DNA from: PGYR01 sp034670025
GTDB taxonomy: Bacteria > Bacteroidota > Ignavibacteria > Kapaibacteriales > UBA2268
Length of the DNA: 64,000 nucleotides
Reading direction: 5' to 3'
NCBI GenBank assembly: GCA_034670025.1
Contig: JAXMOE010000001.1
Span: 124,001 to 188,000, forward strand
In this document: positions 1-9,222 of the stretch, in pieces
Layout of the letters: each line of letters opens with the position of its first letter
Numbering within the stretch: the first letter of the stretch is position 1
The notes under the pieces: generated by a model
What the model was told of the DNA's origin: nothing
The model's input: only the letters and a program-made list of their open reading frames with translations
Database searches by the model: none
Position numbers and translations under genes: made by a program

Positions 1-1087
1 CTGACACTAATAATAGCAATGTGCTTTTGGGGACGTGGAAATTAGTGAACATTCCGTTAACAAATTTGAAGTCATACCCAGGTACAATAATCAATTTGGT
101 TTTACCTACTAACTGCTCTCCATCGGACAATTCAATCAAATTTTCAACGGATTTGATAGCCGAGAGTTGCTCATTTAATTCATAAGGTGTCCATTGCTGA
201 ACTATTTTAGATTCTCTAAACTCCTTGGCTTCTACTCCCGCCCAATACAAAGATTCTAACGTGCGTACACTTGTAGTACCAACGCAAACTATCTTTCGTT
301 TATTCTCAATGTCTTCTTTTATGTTGCTAAGTAATTCAGGACTTACTGAAAACATCTCGGAGTGCATATCGTGCTTTGTAACATCATCATCACTTACTGG
401 AAGAAAAGTTCCTGGGCCGACGTGTAGAGTTAGTTCTCTTAGTTTAATGCCTTTTGATTTCAGCTTACTGAGTATTTCATCAGTGAAATGCAATCCAGCT
501 GTGGGGGCTGCTATCGATCCATCTTCTTCTGCGAATACAGTTTGATAAGTATCCTTGTCTTTTTCTTCGCTTTCTCTGTTGAGATATGGAGGTAAGGGTA
601 GAATGCCATTTTCTAAAAGTAGTTCGGAAAATGTAATATCACCCCAAGTTAGTTCTGCTTCAACTTCATTTCCATTTTTACTGATTATTTTTGCTTTTAG
701 CTTCCCATTTACTTCTGATAAGGTAGAACCAACTCTTATTTTCTTACCACCTATTATACATTTCCATGTCGCATTTTTTTTTGCTTGGAGTGATATTTGT
801 GGGTCGGATGAAGGTGATATTGGTTCTACGAGAAGTAACTGAGCTTTTCCTCCCGTCTCCTTTTTCATATAAAATCGACCAGATATTACTTTCGTCTTGT
901 TGATATAAAGTGATACACTATCGTCGAGCAATTCCACTACATCAGAGAACTTCAGGTGTTCAATATCTTTGGCTTCAGATGAAGAGAGCAATAACTTAGA
1001 ATCACTTCTGTTTGCCAGAGGATATTTTGCTATTCTCTCCTCTGGCAAATCATAAGTATAATTGTTAATGTCTATCTTGGGTATCAT
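1..1087 (-). CDS. queA: S-adenosylmethionine:tRNA ribosyltransferase-isomerase (QueA), 3' end cut by window edge
   Basis: QueA transfers the ribosyl part of SAM to 7-aminomethyl-7-deazaguanine in tRNA, giving epoxyqueuosine at the wobble position (family knowledge). Reading from the ATG at 1087, the protein begins MIPKIDINNYTYDLPEERIA, has the family block KKETGGKAQLLLVEP near residue 80, and later shows APTAGLHFT, TLHVGPGTF and VCVGTTSVRTLES, all typical QueA motifs. The C-terminus runs off the left edge. It starts 5 bases after the stop of the upstream OmpA-family gene, so the two are probably cotranscribed. One oddity is that the usual NDTRVI-type segment reads NKTKVI here. Family assignment is very secure. 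Confidence 0.95.
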   Translation of the reverse strand, partial: MIPKIDINNYTYDLPEERIAKYPLANRSDSKLLLSSSEAKDIEHLKFSDVVELLDDSVSLYINKTKVISGRFYMKKETGGKAQLLLVEPISPSSDPQISLQAKKNATWKCIIGGKKIRVGSTLSEVNGKLKAKIISKNGNEVEAELTWGDITFSELLLENGILPLPPYLNRESEEKDKDTYQTVFAEEDGSIAAPTAGLHFTDEILSKLKSKGIKLRELTLHVGPGTFLPVSDDDVTKHDMHSEMFSVSPELLSNIKEDIENKRKIVCVGTTSVRTLESLYWAGVEAKEFRESKIVQQWTPYELNEQLSAIKSVENLIELSDGEQLVGKTKLIIVPGYDFKFVNGMFTNFHVPKSTLLLLVS

Positions 1088-1092
1088 AAAGA

Positions 1093-3201
1093 CTATTGAG
1101 AAACTATGGTAAATTCAACCCTTCTGTTCTTCTGTTTGCCTTCTTCTGTTTTGTTAGAAGCAATTGGCTTAGTTTCGCCATATCCTTTTGAAGTAACCTT
1201 TTCTGTAGAAATACCTTGTTCCAAAAGCCAATTTAATACGGCCAATGCTCTGTCAGAACTTAATTTCATATTATTCTTATCATTACCTACGTCATCAGTA
1301 TGGCCAGAAATTTCAATTGTCATATCTTTATTGTCATTTAGCAACTTCTTCAGGTTCTCTAACTCATTTTCTGATTCTTCTCTAAGTGTAGCTTCACCAG
1401 TGTCGAAGAAGATATTGTTCAATCTTACTGTTTGCCCTACTTCTAATGGAACTAAGTACAGATTTCTTTCTATCTCTTTGTATTCTTCTAATTGTTCTAC
1501 ATTTAAGTTTTGTGATACAGAGCCAAATCCCTCAGCACCTGATTTGAATCCATAGTTTACCCCACGAGGTAGTATTATTTTATACTCGCCAGTGTTTGGG
1601 TCGGACGAAGCAGAACCATAATCTTTGTCATCGGAAAGTCCAAAATAATTAATATCCGCAGAAATTGGTTCGTTAGTTTTCTGATTCAATACTTTACCGT
1701 AAACTAATACTACAGGGTCTGGTTGTGCAGACTTGGATAACTGTATTTTTACTATATCTCCTTCTCCTTTGTAACCAGGTAAGTCTTTTTGATAGGTAAC
1801 CATATATGCTTCGTCACCTTTTGCACTAATTGCAAATGAAAATTCTTGTGAAGATGTATTTATTGCTGGACCTAAGTTTTTTGGTTCCGACCAGTTGAGC
1901 CAAGTGTCATCTAATCTCTTTATTGTCCATATATCTTCTTTTCCGTAACCAGGAAGTCCACTTGTTGCATAGTATAAAGTTTTATTATCAGCAGCTAAGA
2001 ATGGATTAAAATCATCGGCAAAGGTGTTGATCTTATCACCTAAGTTTTTAGGTTCAGAGTATGAACCGTCTTCTTTTAAAAAACTTATATAAATATCCAT
2101 TCCGCCTCTGGAGTCTTCTTGCTCTATTGCTGAGAACAAAACTTTCTTATCTTGTGATATAAAGTAAGCAACGTGGTTGTTGTTGTTGTATAAGTTATCC
2201 ACTTCTATTGATGTTGGAATATTCCACCCCATTGTACCTTTTCGAGCAATGGATAATCCGGAACCATCAGAATTTCCATCTTTGTCATATTTATTTGATA
2301 AATATGCAGTATTGTAATCAGGAGTTATTGTTATTAATGTATTGGCACCACCGTTATTCAGCGGTTTTGGCATAAGTTCTGGCTCTTGCCATTCACCATC
2401 TACAAGTATAGAAAACCAAATATCTTGGTTTGGTGTGTTGCCAATCCTTGTTGGGTGGTCATCTCTAGTGAAGAAAATTGTTTTGCCATCGGGCGATAAT
2501 TTAGGTGATAGTTCAGCAGTCGGGCTATTTAATATATCAACAGTAACTTTTTCTACGTCAGTAAGTGGGTTGTCAACTACATTGAAAAATTTTTCTGATT
2601 CCCAAAACTTTAAATAATCAACTTCTATATGCTGGTCTTCATCAGTTAGATAAAATCCACACCAGTATCCATTCGGTATGAAGTAAGTGTCATTATAAAC
2701 ATTCACTCCATTGATATAATAACGAGCTAAGTAGTTTGTTCTTTCTACTCTGAGTACGTTCCAGTCTTCAGAATTGATAGCATCAGATTTTGTCCAACCA
2801 ACTTGGTCGTGGTATTCTTCACTATAATACGCTTGAATTTTGTAGTATCCATTGTCAGATATAGTAAACATATAGAAGTCAGATGCGTCGTTGTTCATAT
2901 TGATCATCATTCCATACTGAGAGTCTTCTTCTCCATCTTCATATCTCAACTTAGCTTCTATAATGTAATTACTTTTATTCAAATCTTCTACGTCTAATAG
3001 CTCTGTTGAAAATTTATAATTAGACCCTTCGTGATAAATGAAATTATATAATCCATCATCAATATAGCCCTCTTTTTCATCAGTTTCCTCTAAAAATAGC
3101 TCTTTAGTCTCCAACTTCCCGTCGAATTGTTGGTCGTATATTAGCTCTTGTGCATTGATTTGCAAGCTAAGTAAAAAAGTAAATATTAATATAATTTTCA
3201 T
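1093..3201 (-). CDS. PorE-like OmpA family protein: lectin-like domain, PD40 propeller, regulatory-like domain, OmpA C-terminal domain
   Basis: A 702-residue exported protein. I start it at the ATG at 3201 because it gives a clean signal peptide (MKIILIFTFLLSLQINAQ) without a lipobox Cys; an in-frame ATG at 3270 would put 23 non-signal residues in front. Order of parts: about 20-205 a concanavalin/lectin-like beta domain; about 230-505 PD40/WD40-like repeats (LSPDGKTIFFTRDD, ADNKTLYYATSG); about 515-590 a carboxypeptidase-regulatory-like beta domain; about 595-702 an OmpA domain with ISGHTDDVG and LSSDRA, so the peptidoglycan-contacting Asp and Arg are kept. Propeller, regulatory-like domain and OmpA recall PorE of the T9SS, but PorE begins with TPRs and is a lipoprotein. 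A structural role linking outer membrane and peptidoglycan is inferred. Confidence 0.85.
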   Translation of the reverse strand: MKIILIFTFLLSLQINAQELIYDQQFDGKLETKELFLEETDEKEGYIDDGLYNFIYHEGSNYKFSTELLDVEDLNKSNYIIEAKLRYEDGEEDSQYGMMINMNNDASDFYMFTISDNGYYKIQAYYSEEYHDQVGWTKSDAINSEDWNVLRVERTNYLARYYINGVNVYNDTYFIPNGYWCGFYLTDEDQHIEVDYLKFWESEKFFNVVDNPLTDVEKVTVDILNSPTAELSPKLSPDGKTIFFTRDDHPTRIGNTPNQDIWFSILVDGEWQEPELMPKPLNNGGANTLITITPDYNTAYLSNKYDKDGNSDGSGLSIARKGTMGWNIPTSIEVDNLYNNNNHVAYFISQDKKVLFSAIEQEDSRGGMDIYISFLKEDGSYSEPKNLGDKINTFADDFNPFLAADNKTLYYATSGLPGYGKEDIWTIKRLDDTWLNWSEPKNLGPAINTSSQEFSFAISAKGDEAYMVTYQKDLPGYKGEGDIVKIQLSKSAQPDPVVLVYGKVLNQKTNEPISADINYFGLSDDKDYGSASSDPNTGEYKIILPRGVNYGFKSGAEGFGSVSQNLNVEQLEEYKEIERNLYLVPLEVGQTVRLNNIFFDTGEATLREESENELENLKKLLNDNKDMTIEISGHTDDVGNDKNNMKLSSDRALAVLNWLLEQGISTEKVTSKGYGETKPIASNKTEEGKQKNRRVEFTIVSQ

Positions 3202-3324
3202 TGTGTAATCTTTATAATGTGGCACTAATTTTAAATATAAGATAGGGCTAATTGTAAAATAATTTACCATAATGTTGAAAATATGATAACTTTTTTTCGT
3301 TTTTCTTATTAAATTTTATTAACT

Positions 3325-3359
3325 TTTGAACTTATATTAGTGTGTCAACTATATATTTG
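3325..3359 (+). promoter_or_regulatory. Candidate Bacteroidota-type promoter for the large T9SS cargo gene
   Basis: TATATTTG at 3352-3359 matches the -7 element TAnnTTTG of Bacteroidota housekeeping promoters. TTTG at 3325-3328 could be the -33 element, although the 23-base spacer is a few bases longer than usual. Transcription would start near 3366 and leave a leader of about 100 nt before the ATG at 3467. The 265-base gap between the divergent genes (3202-3466) shows nothing else I can name; no matching element faces the minus-strand gene. Confidence 0.45.
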
Positions 3360-3466
3360 TTTTTATAATCAAAAAAAAACTTGTATTTAAAGTAACAAAC
3401 AGAACATTGTTTTGTTTGTTTAGTTAGAATTTGAAAATAATATTAACATTTTAAAGGATTTTACAA

Positions 3467-6400
3467 ATGGTAAAACATATACAAAAATTATCGCTATTCT
3501 TTGCTGCGATACTATTACTGGGTGTTGTAGATACAACTGCTCAAGAAAAGGGAAAAGTCAAAGACAAATTAATTCACGCAATGACCCAAGACAGAAACTC
3601 GAGTGGTCGTGAGTTTTATTTAGCATTCCCTTTTAATGATATGAAAGGTGCGAACGAACAAAACTTAGCTATCTATGTTACTTCAAGTGAGGATACAAAA
3701 GTAACTTTAACAAATAAGGCACTTGGTATTAATATGACATTACCAGTTAAAGCTTATGAGATAACTACATTTTCAACTGCAAAAGAGACATTTGATTGGG
3801 GTGCAGAAATTTATGATATAGAAAAAGCTACTCCTGCTGGTTTTAAAATCACTTCTCCAAAGCCAATCGCAGTTTATGCTATGAATTCGAAACTAAACAC
3901 TTCGGAAGGTTATTTGGCTATCCCAACTAATTATTGGGGAACTGATTATGTACACTGTAGTTACTATGATTTTAAAGAGCAAGCTGACCCGCGTGATTGG
4001 GGTGCTGGTTTTGTAATTATAGCTAAAGAAGATCAAACTAATGTTACTATTAGAATAAGGGATGGTAAAAATCAAGCTGCAGGATTCGGAGAAACATATA
4101 AAGGTCGAGTACACGGTGATGTATTTACTGTTAACTTAAACGAAGGTGAAGTTTATGCTGTACAGGGCACTGGTAAAACAAGAGGTATATTTGATCTTAG
4201 TGGTAGTTTAATTACATCAGATAAGCCAGTTGGACTACTTTCTTATCACAATAGAACTATGATTCCATCTACTGTTGTAACAAATGGTAGAGATCACTTG
4301 ATAGAAATGATTCCTCCGATTCAAGCATGGGGTACAGAATACGCTACAGTTGAGTATGATAGAAAAAAAGATAAAGGTGATTACTTTAGAGTTGTTGCCG
4401 GTGAAGACAATGTTACTTTCAATATTAATTGGTGGGATAAAGACAACGGCGACCACTTAGGACGATTAGGGCCTATTAAACTTCAAAAGAAAGGAGATTG
4501 GTTTGAATATAATGAGACTGGTGTTGAAGCTCCTCATAATATTGAATCTATAAGAGGTGTTTCTCACTTCAAGGCAGATGGACCCGTATTGGTAATGCAA
4601 TATTCTTATTCTGCAAATTTTGATGGTGCTGACGGGAATTATGATCCATTTATGATTGTTACTACTGCCGTAGAGCAATACACTAAACAAACAGTATTCC
4701 AAACTCCCGCTAATTATACTAACGATGAATTTAGAAATAATTTCTTTAATATTGTTGCCATAGGTGACGCTGAGGATGATGGTAGAAACCAAGATTTATT
4801 AAGTTCAATAACAATTGATGATCAAAGAATAGTAGATTTAAGTCCAGCATTTCTAGGAAATAATATTCCAGGAACTGACTTATTTTGGGCTTTTATTTCT
4901 CCTTTAGATCAAGGTACACATAGGTTAAAAGGTGATACTCCTTTTGGTGGTTATATTTATGGATTTGCTGGGTTTGACTCTTATGGTTGGCCAGCAGCAA
5001 CTGCTTATGGTAATTTAGCTGAAATAGATACTTTGCCTCCTATTGTTACATTCCCTCCTGCTTGTTTTGAGTGGACAATCAACAATGTTGATGACCCAGA
5101 ACACGAAAGAAATGGCGATGTTAATGATGACCCACGTCAAGTTGATGTTGGTGTAAGAGAATTGCCTGAGCTATTAACTGGTAGTTTCAACTTCGATGAT
5201 CCAGTATATGTAGATGAAGATGGTAATGTAGCTGAGTGGAGTGGAGCAGATGCTAATTATGACTTTAACTATAAGATTAAAGTTACTGACCCTTTCCAAA
5301 ATGGTTTAGCAATATTAAGAGTGAAAGATGATGTAGGTAACTACACAGACACAACTATTGTTTATAATGTAGATCAAATATTATCTGACCCTGACCCAAT
5401 TGTTTATGGTAAGGTAAGAGTAAATACAGATAGAACATTAGATGTAAAAATAAGTAGTGGTTCGGAAGACCCAGTTGAAATAAGTGAAATAAAATTAAGA
5501 GTTGGTGATGTTTACACTATTGATACTGACCTTAGTTTTGTTCCTTTCATTTTGGAACCAATGGGCGATACTACTTTAAATATAACTTACACTCCAATTG
5601 ATGAGTACATTGACTTGAATACTGATCCGGAATTGCAATTCGATTTCGATACATTAGTAGTAACTACTGGATGTTTGGAATGGGAATTTGCAATGTTAGG
5701 ACAAGGAGTTCAACCTGAAATAATTGTAGATGATTATAATGCAGGTTTAACTCAAGTTGGTGATTTTACTCTTTCTAGTAATAACACATTCGATGATGGA
5801 GTATTAATTCAGAACTTTGGTACTGATACACTTTTTGTAGAAGGTTTGGAAAATTTAACACAACCATTCTCATTACCGAATATGCCAGGTGCTAGCATCA
5901 ATGGTGATAAAGTAACATTTGACGAGCCGATTGTTGTTCCTAATGACGATAAGTCAGGTACTCAAATCAATGAAGTTGTATTCAACCAAGATTTGGATAG
6001 CAAATACTTAATTAGATTTGAGCCAACTTCTACAAACAATGCTGACAACACGATTGACGTTTTGTTTGTAAGTGACGCTGCCGAAGAAGATAGGGACGAC
6101 GAGTCTAGATGGTATGGTTTGGCACAATCTTCTGGACCACAAGTGTTAGGGCATACGTTCCCAGATACTAGAGTAGATGCTGTAAGCAATCAATTAGGTT
6201 ACGTTACTATTGAAAATATCCCAAGTGATATAGATGACCCGACTAGTGGTAGTGTTATGGAAGTAATTCTGAATACTCTAAGATTAAGAGATGATGATGG
6301 TAATTTCAGAATTCAGCCAAATGGAAAAATACAAGGTCTAAATAGTAAAGATAATGTTGTATTTGATGATTTGACTGTAAATAGAATAGCTTTACACCCA

Positions 6401-8128
6401 CAAGGATTAGATGAAGATGACAAAGTAACTAAAATCTTAGTGCCAGTAGAATTTACTCCTCTATCAATTGGTAATCAAACTGATGCAGTAGTTGTTGAAT
6501 TTGACGAAGCTGGTCCTGGAGAGAATATTTTCGGAGAGGGTGTGCTATTAGGTAAAGGATTTATTCCTGTGATTGATGTTACTAACCAAAAATTCGCTCC
6601 AAGCGAAGCAGACCAAGGAATACACCCAACTCAAGGTAGAATTGTTGTAACTAACGTTTCTGAGCCTAAAGACGGTGAATATAGTGGATTAGTTATTAAT
6701 TCGATCGGGTTTGATAATAACTCACCTAGTTTCAATCAATTTGAAAATCTGTTAGTAGATGGAACTCCAATAGCAAACTTCAATGGTACTACACTTACTA
6801 AAGATCAATCTTTAATTGTAACTTATGACTTTAATACAGATGGTACTACTGCAGGAACAGAAATCACTAGATTAATAGTAATGTCTGATGCAGGCCCAGC
6901 AGATGAAAACGGCGACGAGCCGAATTCTGAAAATGATTATGAAATAGTTTTCGATGGAAATTATACTGAAGACAATCAATCTGGTATAGATGATGGTGGT
7001 TACATAGAAGGCCCTATATATAGTTTAGGAGTAAATGCTACTCCTGTTCCTTTTGGTAGAAACTCGTTATGTGATTTATTTCCTCTAACTACTACTGTAA
7101 CAAATACAGGAAGTGGTGATGATGCGATTGATGAAACAATTATTGGTGTTAGATATATTGGGAACGATCCTAATTTGGATGTTTACGAATTTGAAGTATC
7201 GGATTATCAAGGTGTTGTAGTAGAAAAAGATGGTGGTACAGCTATAGTTAGAGTTAGTTACAAAGCTGGCACAAGAGAAGGTGTTTACAACAATGCTTTA
7301 TACCAATTTGAATTTGAGTCAGGTAAAACTGCACCATTTGCTGTGAGTGGAGAAATAGAAGAAGATGTATTTAGATTGACACTAAGTGAACACGTAAAAG
7401 TTACACCAGGTGATGATTTGAATATGACAATTGACATTAAAGCTGTAGATAGCAAATATGAATCTGCTAAAATCAATACTATGAATGTTACTTTAAGATA
7501 TAAACCAGAATGGTTGTCATACACAGGTGAAGTTGGTAATGGTAATTTGGTTAACTGGACCATAACTGATAGAACAGAAGAAGTATTAGTAGGTGGTGAA
7601 ATATTTACAAACCATATCTTTACATTGGTAGCACCACAAGGTGTAACTTTAGATAATGACGGAGTGCTATTTACGCCCATATTTACTTATCTATTGCACT
7701 CTGTTCCAGAAGGACAAAGCGATGGTGACATAAGAATAATGCCAGAAATAAGTAACGTATTCTTTGGACAAAGAGATGCATGTATTACAGATGAGACAGT
7801 ACCAGGATTAGTTACTTCTCAGTTCTGTGTACAAAACTATAGATCAATTGATTTAATAATTGGAGACAATAGTGGATTGAAAGCAATAAGCCCTAACCCT
7901 GTTGTTGGAAATATGAATCTTGACTTTATAGTAAGTACAGAAGCTCAAGTTAATATTGATGTTACTAATGCAGAAGGCAAGAAGGTTAAGCAATTGCTAA
8001 ACGGCAGACTGAATGCAGGTCAGTACGAAACTACTGCTGATGTCTCAGACTTACCGGCTGGTGTTTATCTAATACACTTTACTTACTTAGGTGTAGATCA
8101 AACTCAATCGATAGTAATTACAAAATAA
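3467..8128 (+). CDS. Giant secreted protein: IgGFc-binding-type N-terminal domain, repeated beta domains, T9SS sorting domain
   Basis: A 1553-residue protein. It has a signal peptide (about residues 1-25). Residues about 45-480 resemble the IgGFc-binding-protein N-terminal family: GREFYLAFPFND near the start and repeated short beta motifs such as PKPIAVYAMNS and SDKPVGLLSYHN. About 700-1200 are repeated beta domains resembling choice-of-anchor D. About 1300-1430 (around VTLRYKPEWLSYTGEVGNG) looks cohesin-like. Residues 1473-1553 form a type A T9SS sorting domain (SPNPVVGNMNLDF, DLPAGVYLIHF, final VITK). It should cross the outer membrane by T9SS and be attached or released at the surface; ligand unknown. 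It stands alone between a promoter and a strong terminator, which suggests its own regulation. Domain limits are approximate. Confidence 0.88.
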   Translation: MVKHIQKLSLFFAAILLLGVVDTTAQEKGKVKDKLIHAMTQDRNSSGREFYLAFPFNDMKGANEQNLAIYVTSSEDTKVTLTNKALGINMTLPVKAYEITTFSTAKETFDWGAEIYDIEKATPAGFKITSPKPIAVYAMNSKLNTSEGYLAIPTNYWGTDYVHCSYYDFKEQADPRDWGAGFVIIAKEDQTNVTIRIRDGKNQAAGFGETYKGRVHGDVFTVNLNEGEVYAVQGTGKTRGIFDLSGSLITSDKPVGLLSYHNRTMIPSTVVTNGRDHLIEMIPPIQAWGTEYATVEYDRKKDKGDYFRVVAGEDNVTFNINWWDKDNGDHLGRLGPIKLQKKGDWFEYNETGVEAPHNIESIRGVSHFKADGPVLVMQYSYSANFDGADGNYDPFMIVTTAVEQYTKQTVFQTPANYTNDEFRNNFFNIVAIGDAEDDGRNQDLLSSITIDDQRIVDLSPAFLGNNIPGTDLFWAFISPLDQGTHRLKGDTPFGGYIYGFAGFDSYGWPAATAYGNLAEIDTLPPIVTFPPACFEWTINNVDDPEHERNGDVNDDPRQVDVGVRELPELLTGSFNFDDPVYVDEDGNVAEWSGADANYDFNYKIKVTDPFQNGLAILRVKDDVGNYTDTTIVYNVDQILSDPDPIVYGKVRVNTDRTLDVKISSGSEDPVEISEIKLRVGDVYTIDTDLSFVPFILEPMGDTTLNITYTPIDEYIDLNTDPELQFDFDTLVVTTGCLEWEFAMLGQGVQPEIIVDDYNAGLTQVGDFTLSSNNTFDDGVLIQNFGTDTLFVEGLENLTQPFSLPNMPGASINGDKVTFDEPIVVPNDDKSGTQINEVVFNQDLDSKYLIRFEPTSTNNADNTIDVLFVSDAAEEDRDDESRWYGLAQSSGPQVLGHTFPDTRVDAVSNQLGYVTIENIPSDIDDPTSGSVMEVILNTLRLRDDDGNFRIQPNGKIQGLNSKDNVVFDDLTVNRIALHPQGLDEDDKVTKILVPVEFTPLSIGNQTDAVVVEFDEAGPGENIFGEGVLLGKGFIPVIDVTNQKFAPSEADQGIHPTQGRIVVTNVSEPKDGEYSGLVINSIGFDNNSPSFNQFENLLVDGTPIANFNGTTLTKDQSLIVTYDFNTDGTTAGTEITRLIVMSDAGPADENGDEPNSENDYEIVFDGNYTEDNQSGIDDGGYIEGPIYSLGVNATPVPFGRNSLCDLFPLTTTVTNTGSGDDAIDETIIGVRYIGNDPNLDVYEFEVSDYQGVVVEKDGGTAIVRVSYKAGTREGVYNNALYQFEFESGKTAPFAVSGEIEEDVFRLTLSEHVKVTPGDDLNMTIDIKAVDSKYESAKINTMNVTLRYKPEWLSYTGEVGNGNLVNWTITDRTEEVLVGGEIFTNHIFTLVAPQGVTLDNDGVLFTPIFTYLLHSVPEGQSDGDIRIMPEISNVFFGQRDACITDETVPGLVTSQFCVQNYRSIDLIIGDNSGLKAISPNPVVGNMNLDFIVSTEAQVNIDVTNAEGKKVKQLLNGRLNAGQYETTADVSDLPAGVYLIHFTYLGVDQTQSIVITK

Positions 8129-8150
8129 TTGACTTATTAGAATAAATTTT

Positions 8151-8187
8151 AAAGGTAGTGTTTTAATTGACACTACCTTTTTTTATT
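8151..8187 (+). terminator. Intrinsic terminator after the T9SS cargo gene
   Basis: A perfect 11-base stem (AAAGGTAGTGT at 8151-8161 with ACACTACCTTT at 8170-8180), an 8-base loop and a T-rich tail to 8187. It begins 22 bases after the stop codon at 8128, as expected for a Rho-independent terminator. Confidence 0.9.
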
Positions 8188-8212
8188 TTATGAAAACTAA
8201 TAATCCCAATCA

Positions 8213-9163
8213 ATGAAAGATTTTATACAAGTTATTTTAGTACTAACACAAGTATCTGTAATAGTAACTACATTACAAGTATATTTGCGTATCAACAAGA
8301 TATGGAAAAGGAAGCATGAGCAAGATGTAGCCGAATCACAATCGATAGCAGGTATATTGTTACTAATTGGTAACTGTATCTTATGGATATTATATTATGT
8401 TTGGGTTGAGTCCGATATGTTATCAATAATTGATACATCTCTATATCTAATTGAATCTTCAGTATTTTTACTTATTTCCACTGGGCTATGGGTGAAAGGA
8501 AAGCACACAAGGAATTTGTGGCAGTTAGCAAAGTCAGCTTTGAGATTAGAGAAATCAGAATCAACTTATTTATTAAAAAAGCTTTTCAAACCAAAAAATG
8601 CAGATATTATTATTAATATATTACATCAGATAGCAATGATTGATGATGATTTGGATCCCAAAGAATATAAGATAATTCAAGAATTTGCAAACCATTGGGG
8701 CATTGATTATTCAGTTGAGGAACTAAATGAGGGACGAACTAAAGCTTCAGAGTATAATTTTATACATTTGCGTGATTCTATGATGCAGTACCTAAGGACT
8801 GAACCCCAAAAAGATCAAGTAAATCAGCTAAAGCAGATGATTCAAACTTTAATGTACATAGACAGTAAAATCACTAAGGAAGAAAAGTTAATTGAACTAG
8901 AATTGTTCGGATTAATTGACAATTACTGCGATAAAGATGAGATAGCTATTACTAAATATGATGTACTTATTGTTCCACAAGACAAAGAACACCATGAAGT
9001 AGTAGAAACTGTAATTCCAAATTCAAAAAGGGTGGAAACAGCCGGTGGGATTGCTTACTCTATTGGGACTTATTACTCCGAAGAGTATGCTGAAATGATG
9101 TGTGCACAGTTTCGTGAAATAAATCTATTTACTATCGTTTATAAATTAGATTCAGAAAATTGA
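8213..9163 (+). CDS. Membrane protein with cytoplasmic TerB-like helical domain
   Basis: 316 residues, function not recognised. The N-terminal 100 residues contain about three hydrophobic segments (near 5-22, 45-65 and 73-92). Residues about 128-235 are helical with paired acidic motifs (IAMIDDDLDPKEYKIIQEFA, then MYIDSKITKEEKLIELELF), the pattern of TerB-like (tellurite-resistance B type) domains that bind metal at such acidic turns. The last 70 residues (AYSIGTYYSEEYAEMMCAQF) look faintly like the second half of a SPOR repeat. It sits between a terminator and the FKBP lipoprotein gene 59 bases downstream, with no Ter-cluster partners nearby. The gene itself is secure; the TerB label is a similarity judged by eye. 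Confidence 0.75.
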   Translation: MKDFIQVILVLTQVSVIVTTLQVYLRINKIWKRKHEQDVAESQSIAGILLLIGNCILWILYYVWVESDMLSIIDTSLYLIESSVFLLISTGLWVKGKHTRNLWQLAKSALRLEKSESTYLLKKLFKPKNADIIINILHQIAMIDDDLDPKEYKIIQEFANHWGIDYSVEELNEGRTKASEYNFIHLRDSMMQYLRTEPQKDQVNQLKQMIQTLMYIDSKITKEEKLIELELFGLIDNYCDKDEIAITKYDVLIVPQDKEHHEVVETVIPNSKRVETAGGIAYSIGTYYSEEYAEMMCAQFREINLFTIVYKLDSEN

Positions 9164-9222
9164 AACATTTAATTGTAAAAGTTGTTATTGAGTAATATAA
9201 AAAAAGTAAAAATAAGGAAAGT

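Noticed and set aside
1106..1555. Plus-strand open frame opposite the OmpA C-terminal domain
   Set aside because: The minus strand encodes an unmistakable OmpA domain here; the plus frame is its shadow.
8213..9163. Tellurite-resistance or defence island
   Set aside because: Only one TerB-like domain is present; neighbours are a surface protein and an FKBP lipoprotein, with no other ter genes.
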